Origin: JAGMDK01 sp023128695
GTDB taxonomy: Bacteria > Planctomycetota > Phycisphaerae > UBA1845 > Fen-1342
NCBI GenBank assembly: GCA_030628805.1
Contig: DAOVQG010000062.1
Coordinates: 1 to 16,831 of the forward strand
Reading direction: 5' to 3'
DNA: 16,831 bases
Shown here: positions 1 to 6,664 of the stretch, one piece after another
Layout of the letters: the number at the start of each line of letters is the position of its first letter
Numbering within the stretch: the stretch's first letter is position 1
Program-made: the position numbers and the translations under genes
The notes under the pieces: model-generated
Database searches by the model: none
What the model was told of the DNA's origin: nothing
The model's input: only the letters and a program-made list of their open reading frames with translations

Positions 1-16
1 ACAACCGGCGTTTTCT

Positions 17-99
17 TTCGCCCCGCTGGGGCTCGCGTCCCGGTACCAACGCTCCCGGGGGCTGACGCCCCCGGCTAACAACTTCCGCCCTTCCAGGGC
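17..99. repeat. Cluster of three short inverted repeats downstream of the phosphodiesterase gene
   Basis: Three compact hairpins lie in succession: GCCCC/GGGGC at 20-32, an 8-bp stem CCGGGGGC/GCCCCCGG at 55-74 with a 4-nt loop, and GCCCT/AGGGC at 87-99. There is no coding signal. They sit just past the 3' end of the minus-strand gene that stops at 184. They could act as transcript ends, but no T-run follows on that strand, so I call them dispersed-repeat debris rather than a terminator. Positions 100-183 show nothing recognisable. Confidence 0.5.
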
Positions 100-183
100 T
101 GTCATCCGCAAGGGGTCACACCGGCAATTCATCCACAAATCCAACCCCGCCAATACTGTCACGCACCCCTCCTGAATCGAATA

Positions 184-1872
184 CTACTCGAGATAGCCGA
201 GTTCGCTCAGGCGCTGCTCGAGGACGCGGCGGTCTTCGTCGGTGTAGGCTTCCTCGCCGACTGTCTCCACCTTTTCCACCGGAGGTTCCGGCTCGACGAT
301 CGGCTCGGTGGAAAAGGCCTCGCGAATCACACGGCCCTCCATGTCCACCGGGACGCGCAGACCCAGGGCCGCCAACGCGGTGGGTGTGATGTCGACGATG
401 TTGGCATCGACCCGTTCCCCGTGGCGGATGTTCGGCCCGCCCAGCGCGAGGATGCCCTCCACCCGGTGGGTCCCTTCGAGCCGCCCCAGCGAGCACCAGC
501 GAACCGGCTTTCGGCCGCGAATCTTGCGGACCACCGCGAAGCCCGGGTGCGGGGCCAGCATCAGGTCGGGCAGGTTCGGGTTCCCCGCGCGACTACAGCC
601 GTAGAGCTCTTCGGTCTTGTAGACCTGCTCGAAAATGGGAACCGTTTTTCCATCGGGGAAACGGACGGTCTCATTGCGGAGCCGCTTGGCCAACTCGTCG
701 CGCAGGCTTTCATAATCCTTCGGATCGACAATCCCCAACGGGCCGCGGCCTTTCAAGTTGATGTAGAGATACCCATATATGCCGGCGTGCATGACGCAGG
801 CTTTCGTGCGGGTCCAATCCACCGCCAGATCGCGCTCGACTCCGCGACTGCCCTGCTCGAAGCGGGTGGCCCGCCCCTTGGTTAGTCGATGCACCCAGTG
901 CCCGGCTCGCGTCGCGGCCTGTTCCCAACTGCTGCGGAGAGCCAGGTAGCCCCACTTGTGCAACAACAGGTTGGGCTGGGCCTTGCCGTCGAGGCTGCCG
1001 TGCCCGTGATCGGACATGATCAGCACGGTGGCCCCGTTCTTGTCGGCGTACTCGAACAAGTGCCCCAACACGTCGTCAAGCTGCTGGAAGCAGCGGGCCG
1101 TCATCTTGGATTCCCGCGGAAAGCGCCCGGCCCAGCGGGGATCGACGTACTTCCAGGCCTTGTGCTGGAGGTTATCCACGAGCTTGAAGACGACCATCAG
1201 CACGTCCCAGCCGAACTTGTCGCCGTAATAGGTCGTCAGTTTCGCTCCCTGGACGAAGCTGTTGGCGATGTACTCGATGTTTTCGGCGAGCTGGGCCCGT
1301 TTGCCGAAGGCCTTCCGCCGCCAGTTGGTACGGTAGTTGTAATCCGGGATGATGCGGAAGATTTCTTCCTTGAGCTCCGCGGGCCAGGTGAACTGGGCGT
1401 CGATGCTGGGCGTCTCGAAGCCGCTGATCATGAAGCCGTTGACCGGCTTGGGGGGGTAGGTCATCGGGACGTTGACGCTGCCGACCCGCAGCCCCTTTTC
1501 GCTCAGGTGCTGCCAGAGCGTTTTCTCGCGGATTTCGTAGGTGCTGTTGAAGGTCAACGTGTGGGTCGTGGCGTCGTACTTCTCGAAGTCGAGAATCCCG
1601 TGCCGCCCGGGGCCCTTGCCGGTCATGAAGGTGGTCCAGGCCGCGGGCGTGATCGGCGGCTGGGTCGAGTTCAGCACGCCCGCCACCCCGTTTTTGATAA
1701 AATGCTTGAGGTTGGGCATGCGGCCCGCCTCGATCAGCGGGTCGAGCACGTAGAAGGTGGCCCCGTCCAGCCCGAGGATCAGCAAGCGGTCCACGAGGGG
1801 TTTCAATGGTCGCGGCGCGCGCGGACGGGCTGCCGATTGTGTCTGCGTTGTCGTCGAGGCAGTTGTGGTCAT
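184..1872 (-). CDS. Alkaline-phosphatase-superfamily type I phosphodiesterase/nucleotide pyrophosphatase-like protein
   Basis: This 562-residue protein belongs to the two-metal alkaline phosphatase superfamily (type I phosphodiesterase/nucleotide pyrophosphatase branch), whose members cleave phosphate mono- or diesters. The metal-site pattern is intact: GLDGAT with Asp36, candidate nucleophile Thr75 in PPITPAAW, Asp233 and His237 in LVDNLQHKAW, Asp288-His289 in MSDHGHG, and His469 in GTHRVEG. GRHGILDF near residue 89 is also family-like. There is no signal peptide or membrane segment, so it is probably cytoplasmic. The N-terminal 25 residues (rich in Thr, Gln and Ala) and residues about 520-545 (rich in Pro, Glu and Val) look like disordered tails. 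The ATG at 1872 is preceded by AAAGG about 10 nt upstream. It stands alone on its strand. The substrate cannot be read from sequence; a nucleotide, a lipid head group or a sugar phosphate are all possible. Confidence 0.9.
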   Translation of the reverse strand: MTTTASTTTQTQSAARPRAPRPLKPLVDRLLILGLDGATFYVLDPLIEAGRMPNLKHFIKNGVAGVLNSTQPPITPAAWTTFMTGKGPGRHGILDFEKYDATTHTLTFNSTYEIREKTLWQHLSEKGLRVGSVNVPMTYPPKPVNGFMISGFETPSIDAQFTWPAELKEEIFRIIPDYNYRTNWRRKAFGKRAQLAENIEYIANSFVQGAKLTTYYGDKFGWDVLMVVFKLVDNLQHKAWKYVDPRWAGRFPRESKMTARCFQQLDDVLGHLFEYADKNGATVLIMSDHGHGSLDGKAQPNLLLHKWGYLALRSSWEQAATRAGHWVHRLTKGRATRFEQGSRGVERDLAVDWTRTKACVMHAGIYGYLYINLKGRGPLGIVDPKDYESLRDELAKRLRNETVRFPDGKTVPIFEQVYKTEELYGCSRAGNPNLPDLMLAPHPGFAVVRKIRGRKPVRWCSLGRLEGTHRVEGILALGGPNIRHGERVDANIVDITPTALAALGLRVPVDMEGRVIREAFSTEPIVEPEPPVEKVETVGEEAYTDEDRRVLEQRLSELGYLE

Positions 1873-1938
1873 GGCTCTAAACCTTTGTCGGTTCCAAAGT
1901 TGCCCAACGGAGTGGAAGAATAACCGACGCTACCGAAC

Positions 1939-1966
1939 AGCATACACGTTTTTGGCTCATCGCCAA
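1939..1966 (-). promoter_or_regulatory. Possible sigma-70-like promoter for the phosphodiesterase gene
   Basis: On the minus strand TTGGCG (1966-1961) and TATGCT (1944-1939) are separated by 16 bp and lie about 70 bp upstream of the ATG at 1872. Each box matches four of six consensus bases. The position is reasonable, but the match is too weak to be sure. Confidence 0.28.
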
Positions 1967-1980
1967 GCTTAGCAGTCCGC

Positions 1981-2111
1981 CGCTGGTGCGAAAATCCTTT
2001 CTCGCACCAGCGTACGGCCGGTACGGAGCCCGGCCGCTACATTTTCTCGCTGGTGCGAAAATCCTTTCTCGCACCAGCGTACGGCCGGTACGGAGCCCGG
2101 CCGCTACATTT
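1981..2111. repeat. 67-bp tandem repeat, two copies, each with two hairpins
   Basis: The unit beginning CGCTGGTGCGA starts at 1981 and again at 2048, a period of 67 bp; the second copy runs to about 2111. Within the compared part the copies are essentially identical. Each unit contains a perfect 11-bp stem, CGCTGGTGCGA with TCGCACCAGCG, around a 10-nt loop. It is followed by a second palindrome, CGGCCGG with CCGGCCG. A 32-nt part of the second half recurs at 9405-9436 with one mismatch. A relative of the first hairpin recurs at 13636-13659. Confidence 0.9.
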
Positions 2112-2216
2112 CCCGGCCGAGGCCGACTTTTACAACCTACGCCAACACAAGCTCATCGTTGGGGTCGAACAAGTGGAGCCCTGAGACTACAATCCAACTC
2201 AAAAGAACCCACCCCA

Positions 2217-2262
2217 GCCACCGGCTTCCAGCCGGCGGGACACAAGCAAGATGCTTGGGCCA
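2217..2262. repeat. Two-hairpin dispersed repeat upstream of the activase gene
   Basis: CCGGCT/AGCCGG (2221-2235, 3-nt loop) is followed by CAAGCA/TGCTTG (2243-2257, 3-nt loop). It lies only about 20 bp before the activase start, so it will fall in the leader or promoter of that gene. No promoter boxes stand out around it. Confidence 0.55.
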
Positions 2263-2281
2263 CAGTATCGGGTAACTGTCG

Positions 2282-3055
2282 ATGGCAAACCGCTGGTCAA
2301 TTGGTTTAGATATCGGGGCCTCAGCAACGAAGGTGGTCTTGCTGGACGCCGCCGGACGAGCGCGTGCCTGGGCGATACGCAAATCCGGGGCGGACTTCGG
2401 GGCGGCGGCGCAAGCCTGTCTGGAGGAAGTAACCGCAGCAGCCGGGCTCAAATCGTCTGAAATCAAACTCGTCGTGGCTACCGGCTATGGCCGCCGCAGT
2501 GTCGCCTACGCAACCAAGACGGTAACCGAGATCACCTGTCACGCCCGGGGCTGCTACGCCGGCTTCCCCCAGGCGATGACGATCGTCGACATCGGCGGGC
2601 AGGACAACAAAGTGATCGTCGTCGAGGCCGGCGGCGACCGCCGCAAATTCAAGATGAACCGCAAGTGTGCCGCCGGCACGGGCGCCTTTCTGGAGGAGAT
2701 CGCCAACCACCTGGACACGCCACTGGATAAGCTCAATGACCTGGCCCGCCAGGCGACCGGCGACGTCGAGCTCGGCTCATTCTGCACGGTGTTCGCCAAG
2801 ACCGAGCTGCTCAAGCTCATCGCCGAGGGCACCCCCCTGCCCGAGATGGCCAAGGCGGCTTATCGCTCGGTGGTCAAGCGCATCCTGGAAATGGACCCCC
2901 TGACCGGCCAAGTGGTCATGACCGGCGGCGTCGTGGCTCACAACCCAATCATCGTCGAACTGGTATCTGAAGCACTCGGCCGTGAAGTGCTGGTCCCGGA
3001 CCACCCCCAATTCACCGGCGCCCTCGGCGCGGCGTTGATCGCCGCTGAAATGTGA
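2282..3055 (+). CDS. BadF/BadG/HgdC-type acyl-CoA dehydratase activase ([4Fe-4S] ATPase)
   Basis: This 257-residue protein has the usual length of 2-hydroxyacyl-CoA dehydratase activators (archerases). Family members hydrolyse ATP to push a low-potential electron onto a partner dehydratase or benzoyl-CoA-type reductase. Visible motifs: phosphate-1 loop GLDIGASATKVVLLD (residues 8-22), TCHARG (85-90), DIGGQD (103-108), NRKCAAGTGAFLEE with Cys129, GSFCTVFAKTE with Cys168, and adenosine motif VMTGGVVAHN (212-221). The two cysteines match the positions that ligate the cluster bridging the homodimer. The ATG follows an in-frame stop by two codons and lacks a clear Shine-Dalgarno sequence. No dehydratase alpha/beta subunits lie in the window, so its partner is encoded elsewhere or it serves another reductase. 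The next same-strand gene is an acyl-CoA synthetase. Confidence 0.92.
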   Translation: MANRWSIGLDIGASATKVVLLDAAGRARAWAIRKSGADFGAAAQACLEEVTAAAGLKSSEIKLVVATGYGRRSVAYATKTVTEITCHARGCYAGFPQAMTIVDIGGQDNKVIVVEAGGDRRKFKMNRKCAAGTGAFLEEIANHLDTPLDKLNDLARQATGDVELGSFCTVFAKTELLKLIAEGTPLPEMAKAAYRSVVKRILEMDPLTGQVVMTGGVVAHNPIIVELVSEALGREVLVPDHPQFTGALGAALIAAEM

Positions 3056-3112
3056 CCACCTCCGAACATAAATGACCGTGCGCGATTATGCTCGCCGAAG
3101 AGCCGCGGATAT

Positions 3113-3286
3113 GGGAGGGCGAAGCTCCCGCTGAGCCGCGGCTCGGCAGGAGCCTCGCCCTCCCGTGAGCCGCGCCCTCCCACTGAGCCGCGCCGCCCCT
3201 GGCTCGGCAGGAGCCTCGCCCTCCCGTGAGCCTCGCCCTCCCGCTGAGCCGCGGCGTCTCTGGCTCGGCAGGAGCCTCGCCCTCCC
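3113..3286. repeat. Array of GEAPAEP-type 25-bp repeats
   Basis: Four full or near-full copies lie at 3113-3137, 3140-3164, 3201-3225 and 3262-3286. Partial copies (GAGCC…CCCTCCC) lie between, about 3165-3181 and 3226-3242. The unit starts GGGAGGGCGAGG and ends TGCCGAGCC, or its reverse complement. It contains GGCTC/GAGCC and can fold as a small hairpin. The first copy is in the opposite orientation to the other three. The same unit recurs at 5566-5620, 7184-7328 and 16804-16828. Confidence 0.92.
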
Positions 3287-3444
3287 GTTCACTCGCTATC
3301 CGTGACTTTCTTCGTCGCTGTGCTGACTCGCCCGTTCCAGCTATGATAACACGCTGCCGTGCAGGATGGTCCGTCGTGCAATCCATGTCCAACACGTGGG
3401 CACTTACATGGCGGGTCGCCCGGCAGATACTACGCGCTTTGCAT

Positions 3445-3450
3445 GGAGGT
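3445..3450 (+). promoter_or_regulatory. Shine-Dalgarno site that fixes the acyl-CoA synthetase start
   Basis: A perfect GGAGGT lies six nucleotides before the ATG at 3457, exactly where family homology begins (MGLDALFSPRAVAVVGAS). This argues against the upstream in-frame start at 3226. Confidence 0.88.
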
Positions 3451-3456
3451 AATACT

Positions 3457-5538
3457 ATGGGACTTGATGCATTGTTCTCGCCGCGAGCCGTGGCTGTCGT
3501 GGGGGCTTCTAATCGCGAACTCACGATCGGCTATCGCATCATCGAGAACCTCCACGAGTTCGGCTATCGCGGCCCGGTCTACCCGGTCAACCCGAAGGGC
3601 GGCGAGATTCGCGGACTGACGGCCTATCCCTCGATCCTCGATACGCCCGATCCAGTTGACGTCGCCCACGTCGTCATCAGAAACAAATACGTCCCGGCCT
3701 GCGTCGAGGATTGCGCCAAGAAGGGCGTTCAGGCAGTGATCATCAATACGGCCGGCTTCCGCGAGATCGGCGGCGAAGGCGCGGCCCTCGAGGATCAGCT
3801 CGTCGAGATCGCCAAACGCACCGGTATCCGCGTCTTCGGCCCCAATTGCCAGGGGATCATCAACACCGACGAGAAAGTGCGGGCATATTGCAATTTCACC
3901 TTCACCCGGCCAGCGAGCGGGAATATCTCGATCGTCGCCCAGAGCGGCGGCGTCGGCGAGGTCATCCATCAACGCATCGCGGAACTCAACGTCGGCGTGC
4001 GGCAATACGCCAGCAACGGCAACGCCTGCGACGTCTCGATCCCTGAGATCATTCAGCATTACGGCGACGACGAACAAACCAAGGTCATCGTCGTGCATAT
4101 CGAGAGTCTGCCCGATCCGCGGGCCTTCCTGGAAGCCGCGACCGAGGTGACCCGCCGAAAGCCCATCCTCGGCATGAAGGTCGGCCGCACCGCCGAGGGG
4201 GCCCAGGCCGTCTCTTCGCACACCGGCGGCCTGGTGAAACAAGACACGGCGATCGAACTGATTTTCGAGAAGGCCGGGATCGTCTCGTTCCGCAATATCG
4301 AGGAGATGTGCCAGGCCGCAATAGGCTTCGCGTCGCAACCGGTCCCGGCGGGCAATCGCGTCGGGATGATCGCCAACACCGGCGGGCCGGCAATCATCGC
4401 CACCGACGAGTTGGTCGAGGGCGGGATGGTCATGCCGCCCCTGTCGCGGCAGACGGAAACAACCCTGCGCGAAAAGCTCTATCCGGAAGCGTCGATCAAC
4501 AACCCCATCGACGTGCTGGCGACAGCCGGACCGGAACACTTCGCGGCGGCTATCAATGCACTGCTGGACGATGACGGCATCGACGCGATTTTCCTGAACT
4601 TTGTCACGCCGTTCTTTGTGGACACGTTGGGGATCGCCCACGAGATAGCCGGCGCCAACAGCCGCTCGCGGAAACCGATCGTCGCGACCGTCATGACGGA
4701 GAAGACCGGCTGGGCGGAGACGCTGAAAGTAATACGTGACGGCGGCGTGCCGACCTATGACATGCCCGAGACCGGGGCCAAGGTCCTAACCACAATGGGG
4801 CAATACGCTGCCTTCTTGAAGCGGCCGGCCGAGCATCCGGTGAGCTATTCTGACGTGGACGCCGAACGGGCACGGTCGATTATCAACGTAGCCAGTGACG
4901 CAAATCAATCATGTCTGTCCGCCCAGGAGGATTACGAGCTGTTGACTTGCTACGGGATTCCGGTCGCCCGTTATGCCTCCGCCGGCGATGTCGCTGAATG
5001 TCTCGCGGCCGCGGATGAGATCGGTTATCCGGTGGTTCTGAAAGTCGACGCCGAGTCGATCGTCCACAAGACCGAAAGCGGCGGCGTGGTGCTGGATATT
5101 CGTGATCGAGAGTCTTTGCGGGAGCACGCGGAGGCGCTGGCCGGCCGCTTCGCCGCGGCGGCGCCACGGTTTCTGGTGCAGCAGCAACTGTCTGAAGGAC
5201 GTGAAGTCATCGTGGGCGCCAAGGAAGTGCCCGGGCTGGGACACGTGGTCATGTTCGGCCTGGGTGGCATCTACGTCGAGGTGTTACAGGACGTGAGCTT
5301 CAAGATCACGCCGCTGACGCAGCGCGAAGCGCGGGAGATGATCGAGTCGTTGCAGACTGCCCCCCTGCTCACCGGCGTGCGCGGTCAGACGGGCGTGGAT
5401 CTGGCGGCGCTGACCGAGATCATTCAGCGCGTCTCACAGATGCTCGTGGACAATCCCGAAATCCGCGAACTGGACCTCAACCCGATCTTCGCTCTCCAGC
5501 AGGGCGCCACCGCCGTCGATGTACGGGTGCTGATTTAG
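3457..5538 (+). CDS. ADP-forming acyl-CoA (acetate--CoA) synthetase, fused alpha and beta subunits
   Basis: This 693-residue enzyme reversibly couples acyl-CoA thioester cleavage to ATP formation, or acid plus CoA plus ATP to acyl-CoA, through a phosphohistidine. Domains in order: CoA-binding Rossmann domain (about 5-140, SPRAVAVVGAS, GPNCQG 128-133), ligase-CoA domains (about 155-470), and an ATP-grasp domain (about 485-690, ending ELDLNPIF). His255 in SSHTGG is the expected phosphorylated residue. IVAQSGGVGE (159-168) is also conserved. The fused alpha-beta arrangement and length are usual for bacterial members. The start at 3457 is set by GGAGGT and the homology; the longer frame upstream would add 77 repeat-derived residues. 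Substrate preference (acetate, propionate, aryl or longer acids) cannot be read. The acyl-CoA dehydratase activase lies upstream on the same strand, 401 bp away. Confidence 0.93.
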   Translation: MGLDALFSPRAVAVVGASNRELTIGYRIIENLHEFGYRGPVYPVNPKGGEIRGLTAYPSILDTPDPVDVAHVVIRNKYVPACVEDCAKKGVQAVIINTAGFREIGGEGAALEDQLVEIAKRTGIRVFGPNCQGIINTDEKVRAYCNFTFTRPASGNISIVAQSGGVGEVIHQRIAELNVGVRQYASNGNACDVSIPEIIQHYGDDEQTKVIVVHIESLPDPRAFLEAATEVTRRKPILGMKVGRTAEGAQAVSSHTGGLVKQDTAIELIFEKAGIVSFRNIEEMCQAAIGFASQPVPAGNRVGMIANTGGPAIIATDELVEGGMVMPPLSRQTETTLREKLYPEASINNPIDVLATAGPEHFAAAINALLDDDGIDAIFLNFVTPFFVDTLGIAHEIAGANSRSRKPIVATVMTEKTGWAETLKVIRDGGVPTYDMPETGAKVLTTMGQYAAFLKRPAEHPVSYSDVDAERARSIINVASDANQSCLSAQEDYELLTCYGIPVARYASAGDVAECLAAADEIGYPVVLKVDAESIVHKTESGGVVLDIRDRESLREHAEALAGRFAAAAPRFLVQQQLSEGREVIVGAKEVPGLGHVVMFGLGGIYVEVLQDVSFKITPLTQREAREMIESLQTAPLLTGVRGQTGVDLAALTEIIQRVSQMLVDNPEIRELDLNPIFALQQGATAVDVRVLI

Positions 5539-5565
5539 CTCTCTTCCCACCCCGAGCCGTGTGTC

Positions 5566-5620
5566 GGGAGGGCGAGGCTCCTGCCGAGCCGTATTGGGAG
5601 GGCGAGGCTCCCGCCGAGCC
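5566..5620. repeat. Two direct GEAPAEP-type repeats after the acyl-CoA synthetase
   Basis: Two same-orientation copies at 5566-5590 and 5596-5620 differ by a single base (CTCCTGCC against CTCCCGCC) and are separated by 5 bp. They lie 28 bp past the stop codon. Confidence 0.9.
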
Positions 5621-5632
5621 GTTTTCATAGAT

Positions 5633-5650
5633 GGTGCGTCAAGACGCACC
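5633..5650. repeat. Perfect 8-bp hairpin between converging genes
   Basis: GGTGCGTC (5633-5640) pairs perfectly with GACGCACC (5643-5650) around a 2-nt spacer. It lies between two converging genes (stops at 5538 and 5738). It could end transcription from either side, but no T-tract follows, so a terminator role is only possible. Positions 5651-5737 show nothing else. Confidence 0.6.
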
Positions 5651-5737
5651 CTGAGGCTGCGTTGGTTGATGATGCATTCGAGCAACAGAAGAGGTCCGGT
5701 CCCGTCTCGCCGATGGCCACGTGCTTGGTCAACGCCT

Positions 5738-6664
5738 CTAATCTGCGACCAGCCACGTCAAGTCGGCCTCCCCCCATTGCCGAGTCTCTTCCTCGAATGA
5801 TCGCCATGCGTCTTCGAGTTTCGAAATGCCCTCCGCAGCGACCAGCGGTCGATCGATGTGCTTGAACTTGTAATACGCCGCCGACGGCACGAACATGTGG
5901 CTGTGTCGATTCAGGAACCAGACGTCGAGTATGCTGGCAACTCGGCAGAGTATCTCGTGCGCGCGCCACAAATGGCCAAGGGTAAGTCGTAAATCATCGG
6001 CCTTCACACAGTCCCGACTTTGTGGCGTCGCGGCGTGGGCAACGAACTTGTTGACCCAGGTGGCGATCTTCTTTGTTTCGTCGAGTCGCTCCAACATTTT
6101 ACAGAATAGCTTAGCCCGTACCACATCCGACGGCATCCGCTTACTCGGATTGACGCCGCAAAGGCGGTCAATCTGCGTGTGTCGTTCCTCAATTCGGTCA
6201 GCGTCAAGTTCGGGCGGGATTACGAATCCGCCGTGCCCAGCGCAGCTCTTATTGCGTATGTACTCCTGCTCGGCTTGGCGGATTGGCTCCACATCCATTG
6301 GGAAGCCGTCCAGCGAGAGCAGGTTTCCTCGGGTCAGGAGATGCACGTTCTGCTCCATATCTTCAACAAGGGAGCGAAGGGAATAGGCCGCCCGTTTGCC
6401 CTTCCTGGCCTCCTTACCGGTCAGCTTCCGGATCGACACCGCCTGGATCATGAAGAAGCAGTCGTCCAAGAGGTTATGAAACATGGGATTGATTTGTACG
6501 CCGCCATCGGGAGCAGGGGGAGCAAGCCCCCGCGCCGTGTTGATGACGCGATAGACGGCGCCGTCCCAGGACAGTCTGTACAGCTGTTGGATAATCGTGT
6601 TGCGATCCGTGCCGCCGATTGCCTTCGACCATTCCTCATGCTTCTCGTTGAACTCAGCATTCAT
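5738..6664 (-). CDS. Helical protein of unknown function, possibly HEPN/AbiU2-like, coupled to a methyltransferase remnant
   Basis: I do not firmly recognise this 308-residue protein. It is soluble, without a signal peptide or membrane segment, and predicted by eye to be mostly helical. The pattern of long amphipathic helices, with LLDDCFFMIQAVSIRKLTG near 65-83 and NKFVAHAATPQSR near 205-217, loosely recalls HEPN domains of the AbiU2 type. Their RNase motif is R-x4-6-H, and here the residue before KFVAH is Asn, not Arg, so catalysis would be doubtful. The ATG at 6664 overlaps the upstream methyltransferase stop (ATGA) and is preceded by GAGGTG, indicating translational coupling. A longer open frame extends to 7129 but only shadows the methyltransferase frame. 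Context suggests a restriction or abortive-infection role; the evidence is weak. Confidence 0.75.
   Translation of the reverse strand: MNAEFNEKHEEWSKAIGGTDRNTIIQQLYRLSWDGAVYRVINTARGLAPPAPDGGVQINPMFHNLLDDCFFMIQAVSIRKLTGKEARKGKRAAYSLRSLVEDMEQNVHLLTRGNLLSLDGFPMDVEPIRQAEQEYIRNKSCAGHGGFVIPPELDADRIEERHTQIDRLCGVNPSKRMPSDVVRAKLFCKMLERLDETKKIATWVNKFVAHAATPQSRDCVKADDLRLTLGHLWRAHEILCRVASILDVWFLNRHSHMFVPSAAYYKFKHIDRPLVAAEGISKLEDAWRSFEEETRQWGEADLTWLVAD

Larger units (their letters stand above)
1873..2281. other. Gene-free interval between divergent genes (409 bp)
   Basis: No credible gene is visible on either strand. The interval holds the possible minus-strand promoter near 1939-1966, a two-copy 67-bp tandem repeat (1981-2111), and a two-hairpin repeat (2217-2262) immediately upstream of the activase gene. 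Reading frames that cross it consist of translated repeats. Confidence 0.7.
3056..3456. other. Gene-free interval dominated by GEAPAEP-type repeats (401 bp)
   Basis: Positions 3113-3286 are an array of 25-bp palindromic repeats. Positions 3287-3444 carry no convincing gene. An open frame runs from 3226 into the acyl-CoA synthetase, but it consists of translated repeat plus non-conserved residues. No confident promoter is seen. Confidence 0.7.

Noticed and set aside
889..1923. 344-codon plus-strand open frame opposite the phosphodiesterase
   Set aside because: It is antisense to a gene with a full set of catalytic motifs, and its composition (rich in Val, Gly, His and Leu) is the usual shadow of a high-GC gene. 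It has no recognisable domain.
3113..3286. CRISPR array
   Set aside because: The units are palindromic, vary in sequence, occur in both orientations and have irregular spacing without spacers of uniform length. No cas gene is present.
3430..4641. 403-codon minus-strand frame opposite the acyl-CoA synthetase
   Set aside because: It is the antisense shadow of a well-conserved enzyme, rich in Asp, Arg and His, with no motif and no ribosome-binding site.
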